Positions 11,340 to 23,397 are shown, counted from the first letter of the stretch. The stretch is 64,000 nt of DNA from Balamuthia mandrillaris (GCA_031835245.1 JAVKOQ010000221.1:1-64000), one strand, 5' to 3'. A program made the numbers and translations. The notes: a model not told the origin generated them from the letters alone.

Positions 11340-12610
11340 ACAACACAACTACTCATTTGCCTTCTCTTTAAACTACTAAATGGCTTTCCACTTTTTACCA
11401 ATGGGCAGTCCACCAAAGTGAATGACATTCATCAGTTGTTCTTTCCTTGGGTTGGTAATCACTAAGTTCTATTGTTGTCCAACTAAACATCTTCATATGC
11501 CTTGCTGATATCTAACAGAGCTATATAAGTACATTCTTTGCTTCTTTTCATCAAGCATTTCTTCAACCTCCATTCCTTTTCTAAATCCACCCTGGCAATC
11601 ACTTATCCACCTTTGCTCTCTTGCTTGTATGTTCAACTGCACCAAGATAGCTCCCTTGAATACTTTGGCTGCATTGCACAAGAGAGTAATTCTTCTAAAG
11701 TTTGCTGGATTCTGGGGATTTCCTGCCTTATGCAAGTGAAATACCACTCCCTGTTTCCACCCCTTGGGGAATATGCCTTGGTTTTCAATGGCCTTGATCA
11801 GTGTCCAAGTTGCATCTTGCACATGTTTACCTCCATATTATATCATTTCCCCATCAATATTATAAATATTGATTGTCTACTCCAGCTGCTTTGCCCACTT
11901 TCAATCTTTTCCTTGATGCATTATTTTAAAGCTCTCTTTCTTAAGCCAGTTGCTACGAGACCAAGACAGTCCTTTTGGATTTGCTTCCTCTCAATGCAAG
12001 CTCCTAACGGGGAATCCTTTCTTCTCAACACAGCTTTGCCCAAAGTTCCTTGAAAGCTGCCATGCTACCATGCTCAATTACTGCTTTGGGCTCTAGTTCA
12101 CGCTTTGCCAATATCCTCCACATGTTGTCAATCCATTTCTGCTTTTCCATGATGTTCTTTTGTCTCCTTCACTTCATCCAGTCCCATTTGTCGGCTTCAC
12201 AAATCTTTTCCTGAGATCCACAAATTCCTATCTGGCCTTTTCATCATTCTTTCTCTCAGCCACTGAGCATGTGCTTTCACCACCTGCTTGTTCAAGGCTG
12301 TTAACTTTGCCGTCTGCCATGGCTTCCATGCCCTGCTTGTTGATGCTCCTACCAGTCTCCTTTCTCTACCAAACTATCTTATTGCACTATTCCACAATGC
12401 TTTTTTCCACTAAGTAGTGTCTTGCTCCAAAGATCTTCAACAGTAGCTGCTCCCTCTTGCGTTTTCCTCACATGACCTTCCATTCCTCTCCTTTGAAGAA
12501 GCGCCTGCACATGTGTTTGTTCTCCCTCCACCTCCTCTTGGAACCTTCCTCTAAGTAGCATTGTACATACATAGTGTACTCTTACTTCTCTTATTCCCTC
12601 ATCCACAATT
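11340..12610 (-). mobile_element. LINE copy D, minus strand, rearranged and truncated
   Basis: Minus-strand match to the LINE at 15669-20307. From its 5' side it has a scrap of LINE 3' UTR (the tgtatgtacaatgct region), then sequence corresponding to the endonuclease-RT linker and RT start (IFPKGWKQGVVFHLHKAGNP, copy-A equivalent near 18550), then a jump to the C-terminal part (equivalent to about 19835-19960) at 11340-11480. It keeps the Gln codon that copy A has lost to a stop. ORFs are broken. A trinucleotide tail like copy C's (tagtagtaataag) lies just outside at about 12615. Confidence 0.8.
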
Positions 12611-12784
12611 TTGTTTTTTAGTAGTAATAAGAAGATTCAGTGATGTAAGGAACTTCGCAGTAGTCTGGTACAACTCCTTCTTCTGGTGCACAGAGCAGTC
12701 CACTTTCCAGTGGTGCTATCCCTCCAGCTTCCAGCACTCCTTCCCCTACTACTACTTCTACAACCCTTCCCACAAACAGACTAG

Positions 12785-15640
12785 ATGCCATTCATTGACC
12801 AGGCTCTCTCTGAGCTTTGTGCAAGCCAAGCGGACCATGACAGGCTCTTAGTTGAGCAGACTAGTGACGCTTCTTCTTTGGCTGACTGTATTGACCATAT
12901 TGATGCAATGTTGGAAACTTTTGCTGATGAGCTCTCTAACAACAACAAACAAGTGAATGAGCGCAATGATGTAGCTTTAGCGGCTCTTAATGAGGCAATC
13001 TCTCAACTGCAAACCCTTCTTAAGGCCTAATTTGTGGATAAGGATAATGGTCTCAGTTCTGGGTTAGCAAGAAGACATCACTAATATGGCTGATGCCCTG
13101 GACCTTGCTAGAGACTGGGAAGGATGGAAACATGCGAAGAGGAGCTTGGACCATCAGTCAAAGAGCTTAAGGCAGGAGAAGAACAACAATGACAGCAGTT
13201 TGGGCCATGACAGGAGGAAAAAGTGACCCTTTTGCTACAACTGCAAGCCAAGAGAGCACTGGACAAGAGAGTGCTCAGAAAAGAAACATGTTGACCAAAG
13301 CAAGAAGAAGGACACTTTTGGCAGTGCTTTGCAGGACACAAAGGGCAAGTCTGGAAGTCAAAGCCAGGCGCCAGCCTAGAAGGACAGTGCTGATGGAAGG
13401 ACAGGATCGATGAATATTGTCGTCAAGAATGCATGTTGTCTGCCAAGGTTGACATTGAAGATCTCTGGAGGAAGGACAGTAAAGGCTGCACTGGACTCCT
13501 GTACCACTGATAGCTTCATTCAAGAAACACTTCTACCCAAAGAATTAAAAATGAGTAGCCTACATAACAGGGATATATGGAGAAGTGCCACTGGCCATGA
13601 AGTGAAGCTAAAGGGTTATGTCACTCTTCGTTTTTGGATGCCTACTGTTATACCACTCTCCCATAATACCTATCCCTATCTCTCCTTGTATATATATCTC
13701 TTTCTTTCATTTCATTAAAGGTCTTTTTCCCTATGCCCATCGAGTTGGTGTCTGTTAGGTTGTTCTCCTACCGGCCTTATCACACTACTCATGAGAACAT
13801 CAAGGCAACTGTTACTGTCTTGGTGGAGGATGATCTGATGCCTCATGATTTTCTCATCAACTGGGACATTTTGGAAGCACAACAACACTGGTTGCTTCTT
13901 GCTGAGAGCAAATCTGTGGAAGGTTAGTCTTATGACTTTGATAACAACTAAGTGTGTAAAGGAGACAATGTAGTACCTTGGACACATAGTGTCTGGCAAC
14001 GGAATTAGTCTCATGCTAAGCAAGGTCAAGGCAGTGCAAGATTGCCCTCACCCTACCACCAGACAAAGCAAGGGCTTCCTTGGACTTGCAAACTATTGCA
14101 AGTTCATCTATCATTTCACCAAGATGGTGAAGCCCCTCACCAACCTCACAAGCCCCAAACGAAGTTCATGTTGAGCAATGAGCAGGAACAGGCTTTTCAA
14201 GGGATAAAGGGGGCTCTTATCAGTTCTCCTGTCCTTGCCTATCCCAATGCTGAAAAAGACTTTCAGATCTGCTGTGATGCCAGTAATTATGCCATTGGGG
14301 GAACTCAGGAGCAGAAAGGAGAAGATGGGCTATACCATGTTGTAGCCTACAGTAGCAAAAAGCTTTCAGGTTCACAGCTCAATTGGAGTGCTACAGAGAA
14401 GGAGGCTTATGCTGTTGTCTTCTTCTTGCAGCATTGGAGACATTACATTCTTCAGCAGCTAGAATGTGTTGTCACAGACCACTTGGCGCTGCAATGGCTG
14501 TTCTCCCAGAAAAACCCTTCAGGCAAATTAGTGAGGTGGATTGCTAAGCTGTAGGAATTCAGCCACATCAAAGTTACTCACTGACCAGGGAAAGAACATT
14601 CAAATGCCTATAGTCTCAGCTGTGAACCGTTTGCTATCGGTGCACCAAGAGTCAACATTGTTACTTATCTAAAGAACTGCAAACAGGTTACTTTCACAGA
14701 TGAAGGGAAAGGCAGCCAGTCAGATGACAAAGACAACCATGGGATACAGTCACAAGAGAATGGCTCTCCACAGGTTTTACCAGATATGGAGTTGGATTTC
14801 GACTCATGGCTTGAGCTGCTGTGTAATGCTGATGAATTTTCATGGATCATTGAAGCCATTGAAGGCAATGAGGAGGGATGTCAACATAAGACACCCCATT
14901 AGTTGGTGCTCATGCAGTGCTTCCTCCAAGACAGATATCTTTTATGTGCAATTTGGCCTGATAAAGCTAAGGCCAAACAAGCTACTGTCCAACAAATCGT
15001 GCCCAAGGAGCTTAAGAATGAGAAACTTCATCAGTTCCATGATGTTCCAATAGGTGGGCATTTCAGCCTTATGAAGATGTACTCCTGCCTCATCATGCAG
15101 TATTGGTGGCCTGGTATTCACAAAGATGTGGAACATTGGGTTAAAGGCTGTGTGGAATGCCAGGAGGTGAAGGCTCCGCAGATGAAAGCTGACGGGCCGT
15201 TGGGTCACATTATTGCAAATGAGCCAGGCGAGTTGGTCTGCATGGACCTGATCGATGAGCTGCCCTTGACAGCTGAAGCATAACAATACGCCATGGTCAC
15301 CATCAATGCTTTCACATGTTGGCCAGACATTCGTCCATTGAAGATGAAACAAGCAAAGGAAGTGGCAAAGGCCTTACTGAGATCTTCATGAGCACAGACC
15401 TCCCAAAGGAGCTTCTGTCTGATCAAGGAAGAGAGTTCGTTAACAAACTCAACAATGAGCTTTTGACCCTTCTGGGCATCAAGCGTAAATTTCTGCAAAC
15501 TGGTCACACTGTGGAGCAGATCCAACCACCTCCACATATGACTGTTGAAAATGGGAACCTGGAGCTAGACTGCCTTTGGTACTTTTTCTTCCACCATAAG
15601 ATTATTGATCTTCTGGTTAGAAGATTCGATTAGGTCCCTA
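12785..15640 (+). mobile_element. Ty3/gypsy-type LTR retrotransposon fossil
   Basis: Parts in order on the plus strand: a helical gag-like segment (12785-13030), a CCHC-type zinc knuckle region (about 13200-13290), an aspartic protease (about 13470-13900), the end of reverse transcriptase plus RNase H (about 13990-14555), the HHCC zinc finger of integrase (about 15020-15170) and the start of the integrase core (about 15190-15560). Domain order PR-RT-RH-IN is that of Ty3/gypsy (Metaviridae). It is clearly broken, with roughly ten interruptions, and no flanking LTR pair was found. A short 121-bp repeat with 5-bp direct repeats sits inside the protease part. Old, older than the neighbouring LINE. 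Confidence 0.85.
13646..13766 (+). repeat. 121-bp inserted repeat flanked by CCTAC
   Basis: Sequence beginning TGTTATACCACTCTCCCATA, flanked by CCTAC direct repeats (13641-13645 and 13767-13771) and interrupting the retroelement fossil. The first 27 bases recur at about 11130-11156. Could be a short LTR or a MITE; the family is unknown. Confidence 0.5.
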
Positions 15641-15689
15641 AATTATACAATTACTAGAGACAAAAAAATGCGGAAAAATAGGACACAAA

Positions 15690-17048
15690 ATGCGGAAAAA
15701 TAGGACACTGCCACGCAAGAGCACTGAATTGATTGACAGTCAGGAGAGGGAACAGGTCCTACGTCGATGGGTGGATCTGGCCATGAAGGAACGTCTTAGA
15801 CTGGGGACCCTAAACGGTAATCGTTCGTGGAAGCCTGCTTTGCAAGCTGTGCAAAAAGAGGCAAAGATCCCCGAGTGTTTTGTCAAAGGGGATAAGCTAA
15901 ATCAGTTTTTGGAGGAAGCGTTCAAGTTGGCGGTGGAAAAGTATGGACACCTGAACACTGCCACAGTCAAGATTCCTTCTCCCAGGGTTAACCAAAAGGA
16001 GGAGGACGACAGAGGGGCAGAGGATCAGTGTAACTCGGTAGTGGATTCGCCCCGCCGAGAGGAAGGGACCAGTGTTGTGCCCAAGGGGAAGATTGATTCG
16101 GACTCAGTCAGTGCAGATGGCGTTCAGGAGCGAACCAACAGTCAAGTGGCGCTGCTGTTTGATTGTATTAGCCGTGTTTCTCGTGAGTGTGGTAAGCTCT
16201 CCGAGGCAGGCGTACTCTCACTCGCAGTGATTGTACGATTCAGGGACCTGATTGAATCTCTCGACAAGGAGATCAATAATCTTATGGTGGGGGAAAAAGG
16301 AAGTGCAAATAGTACCAAAGGCGGCCCTACTCTGGGTTCCCAACGGTCTTACGCGGAGGTGGTCGGATCAGCTCCGCGGTGTGATATGATTACTGCGGAA
16401 AGGAATTTCCCTCCAACGGCAACTACAGTTAGCGCACCAAGCTTGGAATACTGGAAGGAAGAAATGGCAAAGGAAAAAGGGATATGTTGGCAGGATAACT
16501 CCAACATATACAGGAGGACGTGGACCAAAGATACGGTAACCGACCCGAACTATTGGTCTACAGTAAAACCAGAGTATGGCTTTGCCAGTCCCTACTCCAA
16601 GGTAGGGGCTGTGGAGGGCAGATCGATTGTGGTGAGCGGTAAGGACCTTAAGAAGGAAAAGGTATGCGAGAGGATCTTCGAGCTGGGGCTCAAGCATGTC
16701 GGAGTGTGGAAAGTAGGAGAGAAGAATGGCACGCAGCATTGGGGAGTTACTTTGGAGACAGCCCAGGCTGCCGAAGACATTATTGCGGAAAGAGCCAGGC
16801 TGTATGCTTTTACCTGCTGGTGGGTGGGCAAAGCCCGAATGGAACAAGCCAAGAATGAAGGCAAACCGCTGTGGAAGCCTAAAGAGCAAAGAAAGATGGA
16901 GAAGAGGAAGGAAAAGGAGGAGAATATTGGAACAGTGGCTTTGGACAGCTCATTGGAACTCTCAGGCATCGCGCTGGCTGAGGAGGAGCATCACGGTGCT
17001 GCCAACTGGTCTGACATTGTGGATGAGGAAGGGGAGGAGACCCAATGA
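15690..17048 (+). CDS. LINE ORF1 protein (copy A)
   Basis: 452-residue open frame upstream of ORF2. The N-terminal half is basic and Glu-rich. The middle is Ser/Pro-rich with a YAEVV motif typical of LINE ORF1 linkers. Residues about 310-400 (SIVVSGKDLKKEKVCERIF through the YAFTCWWVGKARM region) have the strand-helix rhythm of an RRM-like nucleic-acid-binding domain; this is inference from pattern only. No CCHC knuckles are visible. A lysine/glutamate-rich coil precedes the acidic C-terminus. Its stop codon overlaps the ORF2 start as ATGA, so ORF2 is probably translated by termination-reinitiation. The frame is intact in this copy. Expected role: RNA-binding chaperone of the retrotransposition particle. 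Confidence 0.85.
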   Translation: MRKNRTLPRKSTELIDSQEREQVLRRWVDLAMKERLRLGTLNGNRSWKPALQAVQKEAKIPECFVKGDKLNQFLEEAFKLAVEKYGHLNTATVKIPSPRVNQKEEDDRGAEDQCNSVVDSPRREEGTSVVPKGKIDSDSVSADGVQERTNSQVALLFDCISRVSRECGKLSEAGVLSLAVIVRFRDLIESLDKEINNLMVGEKGSANSTKGGPTLGSQRSYAEVVGSAPRCDMITAERNFPPTATTVSAPSLEYWKEEMAKEKGICWQDNSNIYRRTWTKDTVTDPNYWSTVKPEYGFASPYSKVGAVEGRSIVVSGKDLKKEKVCERIFELGLKHVGVWKVGEKNGTQHWGVTLETAQAAEDIIAERARLYAFTCWWVGKARMEQAKNEGKPLWKPKEQRKMEKRKEKEENIGTVALDSSLELSGIALAEEEHHGAANWSDIVDEEGEETQ

Positions 17049-20000
17049 CTTCAGTAGCGTTTGTCAACTCTAGAGGCTGGGGACAAGAGGAATTGGTCAG
17101 CTGTTGGGCGGACAGTAAGCAATTTGACATTATTGGAGTGTGCGAACACAGAAGGATGGTTGCCCCTCGCTTGGAGGGGTATCGGTGGATGGGTGGAGGG
17201 GCTGCTCCAGGGAGGAGTGGCTATGGAAGGGGTGGCGCAGGTTTCTTTGTTCGAGAGGGCTTCAAGGGGATCATCAGAGAAAGGAAAGAGTGGCGAACGC
17301 CCAACTCCACTTGGGTGGAACTGGCGGGACAGAGTTGCATCTTTATAATCGGTATAGTGTATCTCCCTCCAGGAGGTACCGTGGACGACTTTAAGGCCAC
17401 CTTGGCTGCGATCGAGAAAAGAATCCTGGACGTGGTCAAGGAAGGAAGACCCCTGATTATTGGAGGAGATTGGAACGCCAGGGTTGGAAAGGGATGGAAT
17501 GGTAGAGGTGAATCTACTTACAACGCGAGAGGAAAGGTGTTGGTGGAGTCTTTCAGAAGGCTGGCCCTCTCGTTGCCTCAGCTCGATGAGGAAACACCAG
17601 TGTTTACATGGAGAGCTGGAAAACGAAAGAGCATTGTGGACTATGTGGGAGCATGGAGATGGACAGGCAAGGTAGTTGGTGACGGATGGCAAGCGTGGAC
17701 TGACCATCAGCCACTGGTAGTCGAGCTGAAGGACTCAGTAGATACTTGCGGCGGGGTTTGGATGGAACGATGGAAGTGGAAGTCCTACTCGGAGGAAGAT
17801 CGTAAGAGGAGGTGGAGGGAGTACAAACGCGGGTGCAAGCGTTTCTTCAAAGGAGAGGAATGGAAGGCCATGGTGAGGAAAACACAGGAGGGAGCAGCTA
17901 CTGTTGAAGATCTTTGGAGCAAGTGGAAAAAAGGATTGTGGGATTGTGCAATGAGATGGTTTGGTAGAGAAAGGAGACTGATAGGAGCAACAACGAGTAG
18001 GGCAAGGAAGCCATGGTGGACGGCAGAGTTAACATCCTTGAACAAGCAGGTAGTGATAGCCCATGCTCAGTGGCTCAAAGAAGGAAAGAATGATGGTAAG
18101 GCCAGAGAGGAATTTGTGGAACTCAGGAAAAGGTTTGTGAAGTTGTGGAGAGCCAACAAATGGGACTGGATGAAGTGGAGGAGACAAGAGAACATCAAGG
18201 AAATGCAGAAATGGATCGGCAACATGTGGAGGATAGTGGCAAAGTGTAGAGCAGAGCCCAAAGCAGTTATGGAGCACCACGGTAGCACGGCAGCCTTCAA
18301 GGAACATTGGGCAAAGCTGGGAAGGAAGGATTCTTCCATTGGGAGCTTGCATCGAGAGGAAGCAGGTCCAGAAGGACTGCCTTGGTCTGGTAGTAACTGG
18401 CTTAAGAAGGAGAGTTTTAATCTTGCATGGAGGAAAAGATTGAGGGTGGGCAAAGCAGCTGGGGTGGACAATATTGATGGGGAAATGATGAAGTATGGAG
18501 GTAAACATGTGCAAGATGCAACTTGGACGCTGATCAAGGCCATTGAGAACCAAGGCATATTCCCCAAGGAGTGGAAACAGGGGGTGGTTATCCCCTTGCA
18601 TAAGGCAGGAGATCCCCAGAATCCAGCGAACTATAGAGGTATTACCCTCCTATGCAATGCAGCCAAGGTGTTTGAAGGAGCTATCTTGGTACAGTTGAAC
18701 ATATAAGCAAGCGAGCAAGGATGGATAAGTAATTGCCAGGGTGGATTTAGAAAAGGAAGAGGAGTCATGGATCAGGTGTGGCGGTTGAAGAAATGCCTGA
18801 TGAAGAGAAGCAAAGAACGTACCTATATTGCTCTGTTGGATATCAGCAAGGCATATGACATGCTTGACCATGACATACTGGCAAGGACATTACGCAAAAG
18901 AGGAGCAGAAGAGGCAGCAGTGGTTACTTTTTTATGTTATTTTTGTCTCCATTCTTGTTCAATGTATACATAGATGTGGTGGCAAGAAAGCTACAAGCGG
19001 CAGAGGAGAAGGAAAGAGGAGATAAAGCAAGGAATGTTTGCTTGTTGTTTGCAGATGACTTGGCAGTGGTGGCCAGCAATCCGTTTGAGCTTCAGAGTAG
19101 ATTGAATGTAGCAGTGGAGGCAGTGAATGCTCTGGGACTTCAGTTCAATGCGAAGAAATCAGTGGTGCTAGTACAAGGAAAGAAGGCTCATTTTCAAGAG
19201 TGGAGACTCAAGGGGGAGGCTGTGAAACGTGTGAAGGAGGCCAAGTACCTGGGACTGTGGTTTGAAGAAAGTGGGGAATGGACAACTCATGCCAAGGAGA
19301 GGATCACCAAGGCCAAGCAAGCCCTTTACAGCCTTAGGCAGCGGGGAGCCATTGCTCAAGGCCTGGGTACACGAACTGCCCAGATTGCTGCAGAGGCCAT
19401 TGTCAAGTCTACCTTGTCATATGGACTATGTATGACAGAGCTTTCCAAATCATGGTGGAAGAAGATTGAAGCTGTGTGGAATGAGACAGCAAGAAGTGTA
19501 TTGCAAGTTCATTGAAGGACAGTGGCAGGGGTTTGTAGAGCAGAATTGGGCTGGTTGACCATCAAGGCCTACTGTGAATTGGAAAGACAAGCAGTAATTC
19601 GTCATGCTGAGAGGCAAGATGGCCACTTTGAGCTACTTGAAGAGGTAAGCCAAGCAAGAGAAGAGGAAGGTGAGAAAAATGAAGGTGAGGGAGGTGATGG
19701 GACGAGTGTTATTGAAAAGAAAGCCAAGAGGAAGAGGGCCTTAACTCAAGTAGCCAAGGTGGAGTATGCGGCTGAAGGAGAAAGAGGAACAAGAGCATGG
19801 CTATGGCATAACTTCTTGACAAATGGTAGATGTTTGGTTGGGCAACAACGAAGCTTAGTGATTACCAACCCAAGGAAAGAACGTTTGATGAATGCTATTC
19901 GTTGTGGTGGACTGCCCATTGGAAAAAAGTGGGGAGCCATTCAGCAGTCTGAGGAGGATAGTAAGTGTCCTGCATGTGATGCTGAGGAAGAAACAGCAGA

Positions 20001-20265
20001 ACACTTCCTGTTAAGGTGTCCAAATCTTTGGGAAGATCGCTTTAGAATCTGGAGTGTGGACAATGGAAATGAAGAACAAGTCAGAAAGCTGATTATAGAA
20101 GACTGTACAACAAACCTCCTGTCAAGTGGAAAGAAATGCAACAGAGCTCAAGAGATGGAACAATGTAAGCAAAGTTGTAAACGAGTCTGGAGATTATGGG
20201 CAGCAAGAGCAAGTTGGAAGCATGGAAGTTCTTCTGCACTTTATCAATCTTTGGAAGTAATGTAA
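17045..20265 (+). pseudogene. LINE ORF2: endonuclease, reverse transcriptase, zinc knuckle; broken
   Basis: Starts at ATG 17045 overlapping the ORF1 stop. The apurinic-type endonuclease is complete: NSRGW, GVCEHR, YLPPGG, GGDWNARVG, SIVDYV and TDHQPLVVEL correspond to the usual metal and catalytic boxes. The RT begins with IPLHKAGDPQNPANYRGIT, but the frame ends at TAA 18704-18706, where copy D has CAA. Further on DISKAYDMLDHD (motif A) and LFADDLAVVAS (motif C) are readable, but the segment between motif A and LSPFLFNVYI is lost near 18920-18935. Another stop (TGA 19513) precedes the C-terminal block 19522-20265 with the knuckle CPACDAEEETAEHFLLRCP (C-x2-C-x8-H-x4-C). It cannot encode a working protein. 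Confidence 0.88.
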
Positions 20266-20745
20266 TAGCAAGGAAAAGAGAAGAAAGGAAAGGGAAAGAA
20301 CTAGAGAGTGGTTATCCCTTGCATAAGGCAGGATATCCCTAGAATCCAGCAAACTATAGAGGTATCACTCTTCAATGCAATGCAGCCAAGGTGTTAGAAG
20401 GAGCTATCTTGGTACAGTTAAACATACAAACAAGAGAGCTAGGGTGGATAAGTAATTGCTGTGGATTTCAAACAGAAAGGAAAGTCATGGATCAAGTGTG
20501 ATGGTTGAAGAAATGCCTGATGAAGAGAAGCAAAGAACGTACCTATATTGCTCTGTTGGATATCAGCAAGGCAAGTATGACATGCTTGACCATGACATAC
20601 TGGCAAGGACATTACGCAAAAGAGGAGCAGAAGAAGCAATGGGTATCATTACAGAGTGGTACCGTGGTTTGATGAGTGTTATTCACATGAACAGGCAGCT
20701 CCTTGAGGAATTTCTGGTGGAAAGAGGTTAGTTAAGCAAGGAGGA

Positions 20746-20978
20746 TGTTGGCAAAATCACCAACACTTATCTCAAGACTCCTCATATGGGATCCGTCCTG
20801 GACCCTCAGCTCTTCTTTCTTTTATATCCCATCCTTCTTTTTTCCTCTTTCCCCTTTCTCTTGGTGTACTTTGAAGCAACGTCAGAGATTCACTCTCATT
20901 GTCCTTCCTCTATTCTCTTGAATACACTTCTTGTCTCATCACTAACTCTTTTATTCCTAAGGTTGGATTCAACCAACA
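20746..20978 (+). mobile_element. Solo LTR family 1, copy 1
   Basis: 233 bp, starts TGTTGGCAAAATCACC and ends GGATTCAACCAACA (TGTTGG/CCAACA inverted ends). Flanked by 4-bp target duplication AGGA (20742-20745, 20979-20982), inserted in LINE copy B. No internal region; a recombination scar of an LTR element. Confidence 0.88.
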
Positions 20979-22006
20979 AGGAGTTTTGTCTCCATTCTTG
21001 TTCAATGTATACATTAATGTGGTGGCAAGAAAACTACAAGCAGCAGAGGAGAAGGAAAGAGGAGATAAAGCAAGGAATGTTTGCTTGTTGTTTGCAGATG
21101 ACTTGGCAGTGGTGGCCAGCGATTCGTTTGAGCTTCAGAGAAGATTGAATGTAGCAGTGGAGGCAGTGAATGCTCTGGGACTTCAGTTCAATGCAAAGAA
21201 ATCAGTGGTGCTAGTACAAGGAAAGAAGGCTCATTTTCAAGAGTGGAGACTTAAGGAGAAGGCTATGAAACATGTGAAGAAGGCCAAGTACCTGGGACTG
21301 TGGTTTGAAGAAAGTGGAGAACGGACAACTCATGCCAAGGCGAGGATCGCCAAGGCCAAGCAAGCCCTCTACAGCCTTAGGCAGCGAGGAGCCATTGCCT
21401 TGGTACACGCACTGCCCTGATTGCTGCAGAGGCTATTGTCAAGTCTACCTTGTCATATAGACTATGCATGACAGAGCTTTCCAAATCATGGGGGAAGAAG
21501 ATTGAAGCTGTGTGGAATGAGACAGCAAGAAGTGTATTGCAAGTTTATCAAGGACTGTGGCGGGGGTTTGTAGAGCAGAATTGGGCTGGTTGACTATCAA
21601 GGCCTACTGTGAGTTGGAAAGACAAGCAGTAATTCGTCATGCTGAGAGGCAAGATGGCCACTTTGAGCTACTTGAAGAGGTAAGCCAAGCAAGAGAAGAG
21701 GAAGGTGAGAAGAATGAAGGTGAAGGAGGTGACGGGACGAATGTTGTTGAAAAGAAAGCCAAGAGGATGAGGGCCTTAACTCGAGTAGCCAAGGTGGAGT
21801 ATGCAGCTGAAGGAAAAAGAGGAACAAGAGCATGGCTATGGCATAACTTCTTGACAAATGGAAGATGTTTGGTTGGACAACAACGGAGCTTAGTGATTAC
21901 CAACCCAAGGAAAGAACATTTGATGAATGCTATTCATTGTGGTGGACTGCTCATTGGAAAAAAGTGGAGAGCCATTCAGCAGTCTGAGGAGGATAGTAAG
22001 TGCCCT

Positions 22007-22206
22007 TGTTGGAAAACCAACTATTATGACTTCTTGTCGACACTCTCCCCGATACCTCCAAATTTTCTCGCCCTTTTTATTTTCCCCTTTTCCTCGCGAC
22101 ACATTCAAAGCACACACTTTGGTCCACACCCCTTTTCTTGTGAATAAACCCAGAGTCACTTACGTGCCGTCCCTTTCTTGATCCGCAGGGTTATTCCCCA
22201 TCAACA
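22007..22206 (+). mobile_element. Solo LTR family 2, copy 1
   Basis: 200 bp from TGTTGGAAAACCAAC to CCCCATCAACA, flanked by CCCT on both sides (22003-22006, 22207-22210). It splits the zinc-knuckle codons of LINE copy B (CPACD). No internal region. Confidence 0.85.
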
Positions 22207-22455
22207 CCCTGCATGTGATGCTGAGGAAGAAACAGCAGAACTCTTCTTGTTAAGGTGTCCAAATCTTTGGGAAGATCACTTTAGAATCTGGAGTGTGGAC
22301 AATGGAAATGAAGAACAAGTTAGAAGGCTGATTATAGAAGACTGTACAACAAAGCTCTTGTCAAGTGGAATGAAATGCAACAGAGCTCAAGAGATGGAAC
22401 AATGTAAGCAAAGTTGTAAACGAGTCTGGAGATTATGGGCAGCAAGAGCAAGTTG

Positions 22456-23397
22456 AGCTTAGAACCAAGACAAGAACAAAGAGAAAGAGGGGAGGGAGCC
22501 AAATGTATTTAATGAAAAGAAGAAAAACAAGTGTGTTGTTGTCACTTTTTCTTTCTCTTCTGTTCTTGTTATAGGAAAGGTATTTATAGTTGAGAAGGCA
22601 ACCAAGGAAGGGGTTGTGAAATGATGTTTTCTTCAAGAAGAGCATTTTGAAGAATGGCAAGAATATTTTTAAGTCTATTTCAAGGCTGTCCCAGGTGACA
22701 AAAGTTCTGAATGGCCCAGTGCTGAGCCAATGGTTTCTTGATCTGAAAAATCAAGGCATAATTTCAGAGGTTTTCCAGGTAAGATGTGCCACTAAGGATA
22801 AAGTATAAGGGAAAAATAAGAGGAATATCTTTTCCTTTGATCATCAAGGTGAAATTGGGAAGATTTTGGAGGAACTTTGGATATTTCCTTGCTTTTTGTT
22901 GTAAGTTGAAAGTTCTAAGCTGTCCTGAGAAGAACCAAGATGAAACAAGGGGAAGGTATTTAAACTAAAAGAAAATAAACCATTGCGATAGACTGAGAGG
23001 TCAATTCCTTGGGTTGCGTGTTTTCGTTCTGGCTTGGTGCCGCTTCACCACCAGCAGCAGCATCAATGAACCGGCGGAGTCGTTCCATGTTCGAACAGTT
23101 CTTCGCTTTGCCTAACAAAAAAAAAAAAGAAAGCCCATATTTGATTAATATGATCAATAAAAAATCAAGGCATAAAATAAAAGAAAGAGAAAGAGAAAGA
23201 GAAACATCAAGAATGGAGAAGGGAATAAAGAGAGGTTTCCGCAAGTCAACAGTAGAAGGAGAATTTTTTAGAAAGAAGAGCTACTATGTTGGAGTTTTCC
23301 AACAAAGTTGAACTTTACTGTTTAAAAAGTATGCTAACTCAGTATATACAGCGCTTTTTTGAGAGTCAGCAGTTTGCATAGAACAAACCACAAATTT
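22456..23397. other. Spacer between LINE copies B and C
   Basis: AT-rich DNA with no confident gene. One GC-richer patch at 22981-23115 looks like an isolated minus-strand exon (see findings). A GAAAGA repeat lies near 23180-23205. Confidence 0.6.
22981..23115 (-). other. Possible isolated host exon (minus strand)
   Basis: On the minus strand a T-rich tract and gttag acceptor at about 23116-23135 are followed by an open stretch with NMERLRRFIDAAAGGEAAP and QNENTQPKELTSQSIAM, ending at a gtttat donor. Its GC content is clearly higher than its surroundings and resembles host exons elsewhere in the window. No partner exons were recognised, and no function can be given. Could also be a relic of a captured gene. 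Confidence 0.35.

Larger units (their letters stand above)
15669..20307 (+). mobile_element. LINE copy A, nearly full length non-LTR retrotransposon
   Basis: Non-LTR retrotransposon with ORF1 (15690-17048) and an ORF2 carrying an AP-like endonuclease, reverse transcriptase and C-terminal CCHC zinc knuckle. The 5' end has a doubled unit (atgcggaaaaataggacac, twice). The 3' end stops within the UTR at about 20307, where truncated copy B begins. Compared with copies B and C, the RT of copy A lacks the stretch before LSPFLFNVYI. I-/R1-/L1-like by endonuclease type and zinc knuckle; the clade is not resolved. Confidence 0.9.
20308..22455 (+). mobile_element. LINE copy B, truncated at both ends, with nested LTRs
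   Basis: Starts abruptly inside the RT equivalent of copy A (gtggttatccc, A position about 18586) and runs to the C-terminal domain, ending in AARAS near 22455 without the 3' UTR. It keeps the RT stretch missing from copy A (ITEWYRGLMSVIHMNRQLLE). It is interrupted by two solo LTRs: family 1 at 20746-20978 and family 2 at 22007-22206. The frame is shifted several times. Nucleotide similarity to A and C is visibly high, so the copies are relatively recent. Confidence 0.88.
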
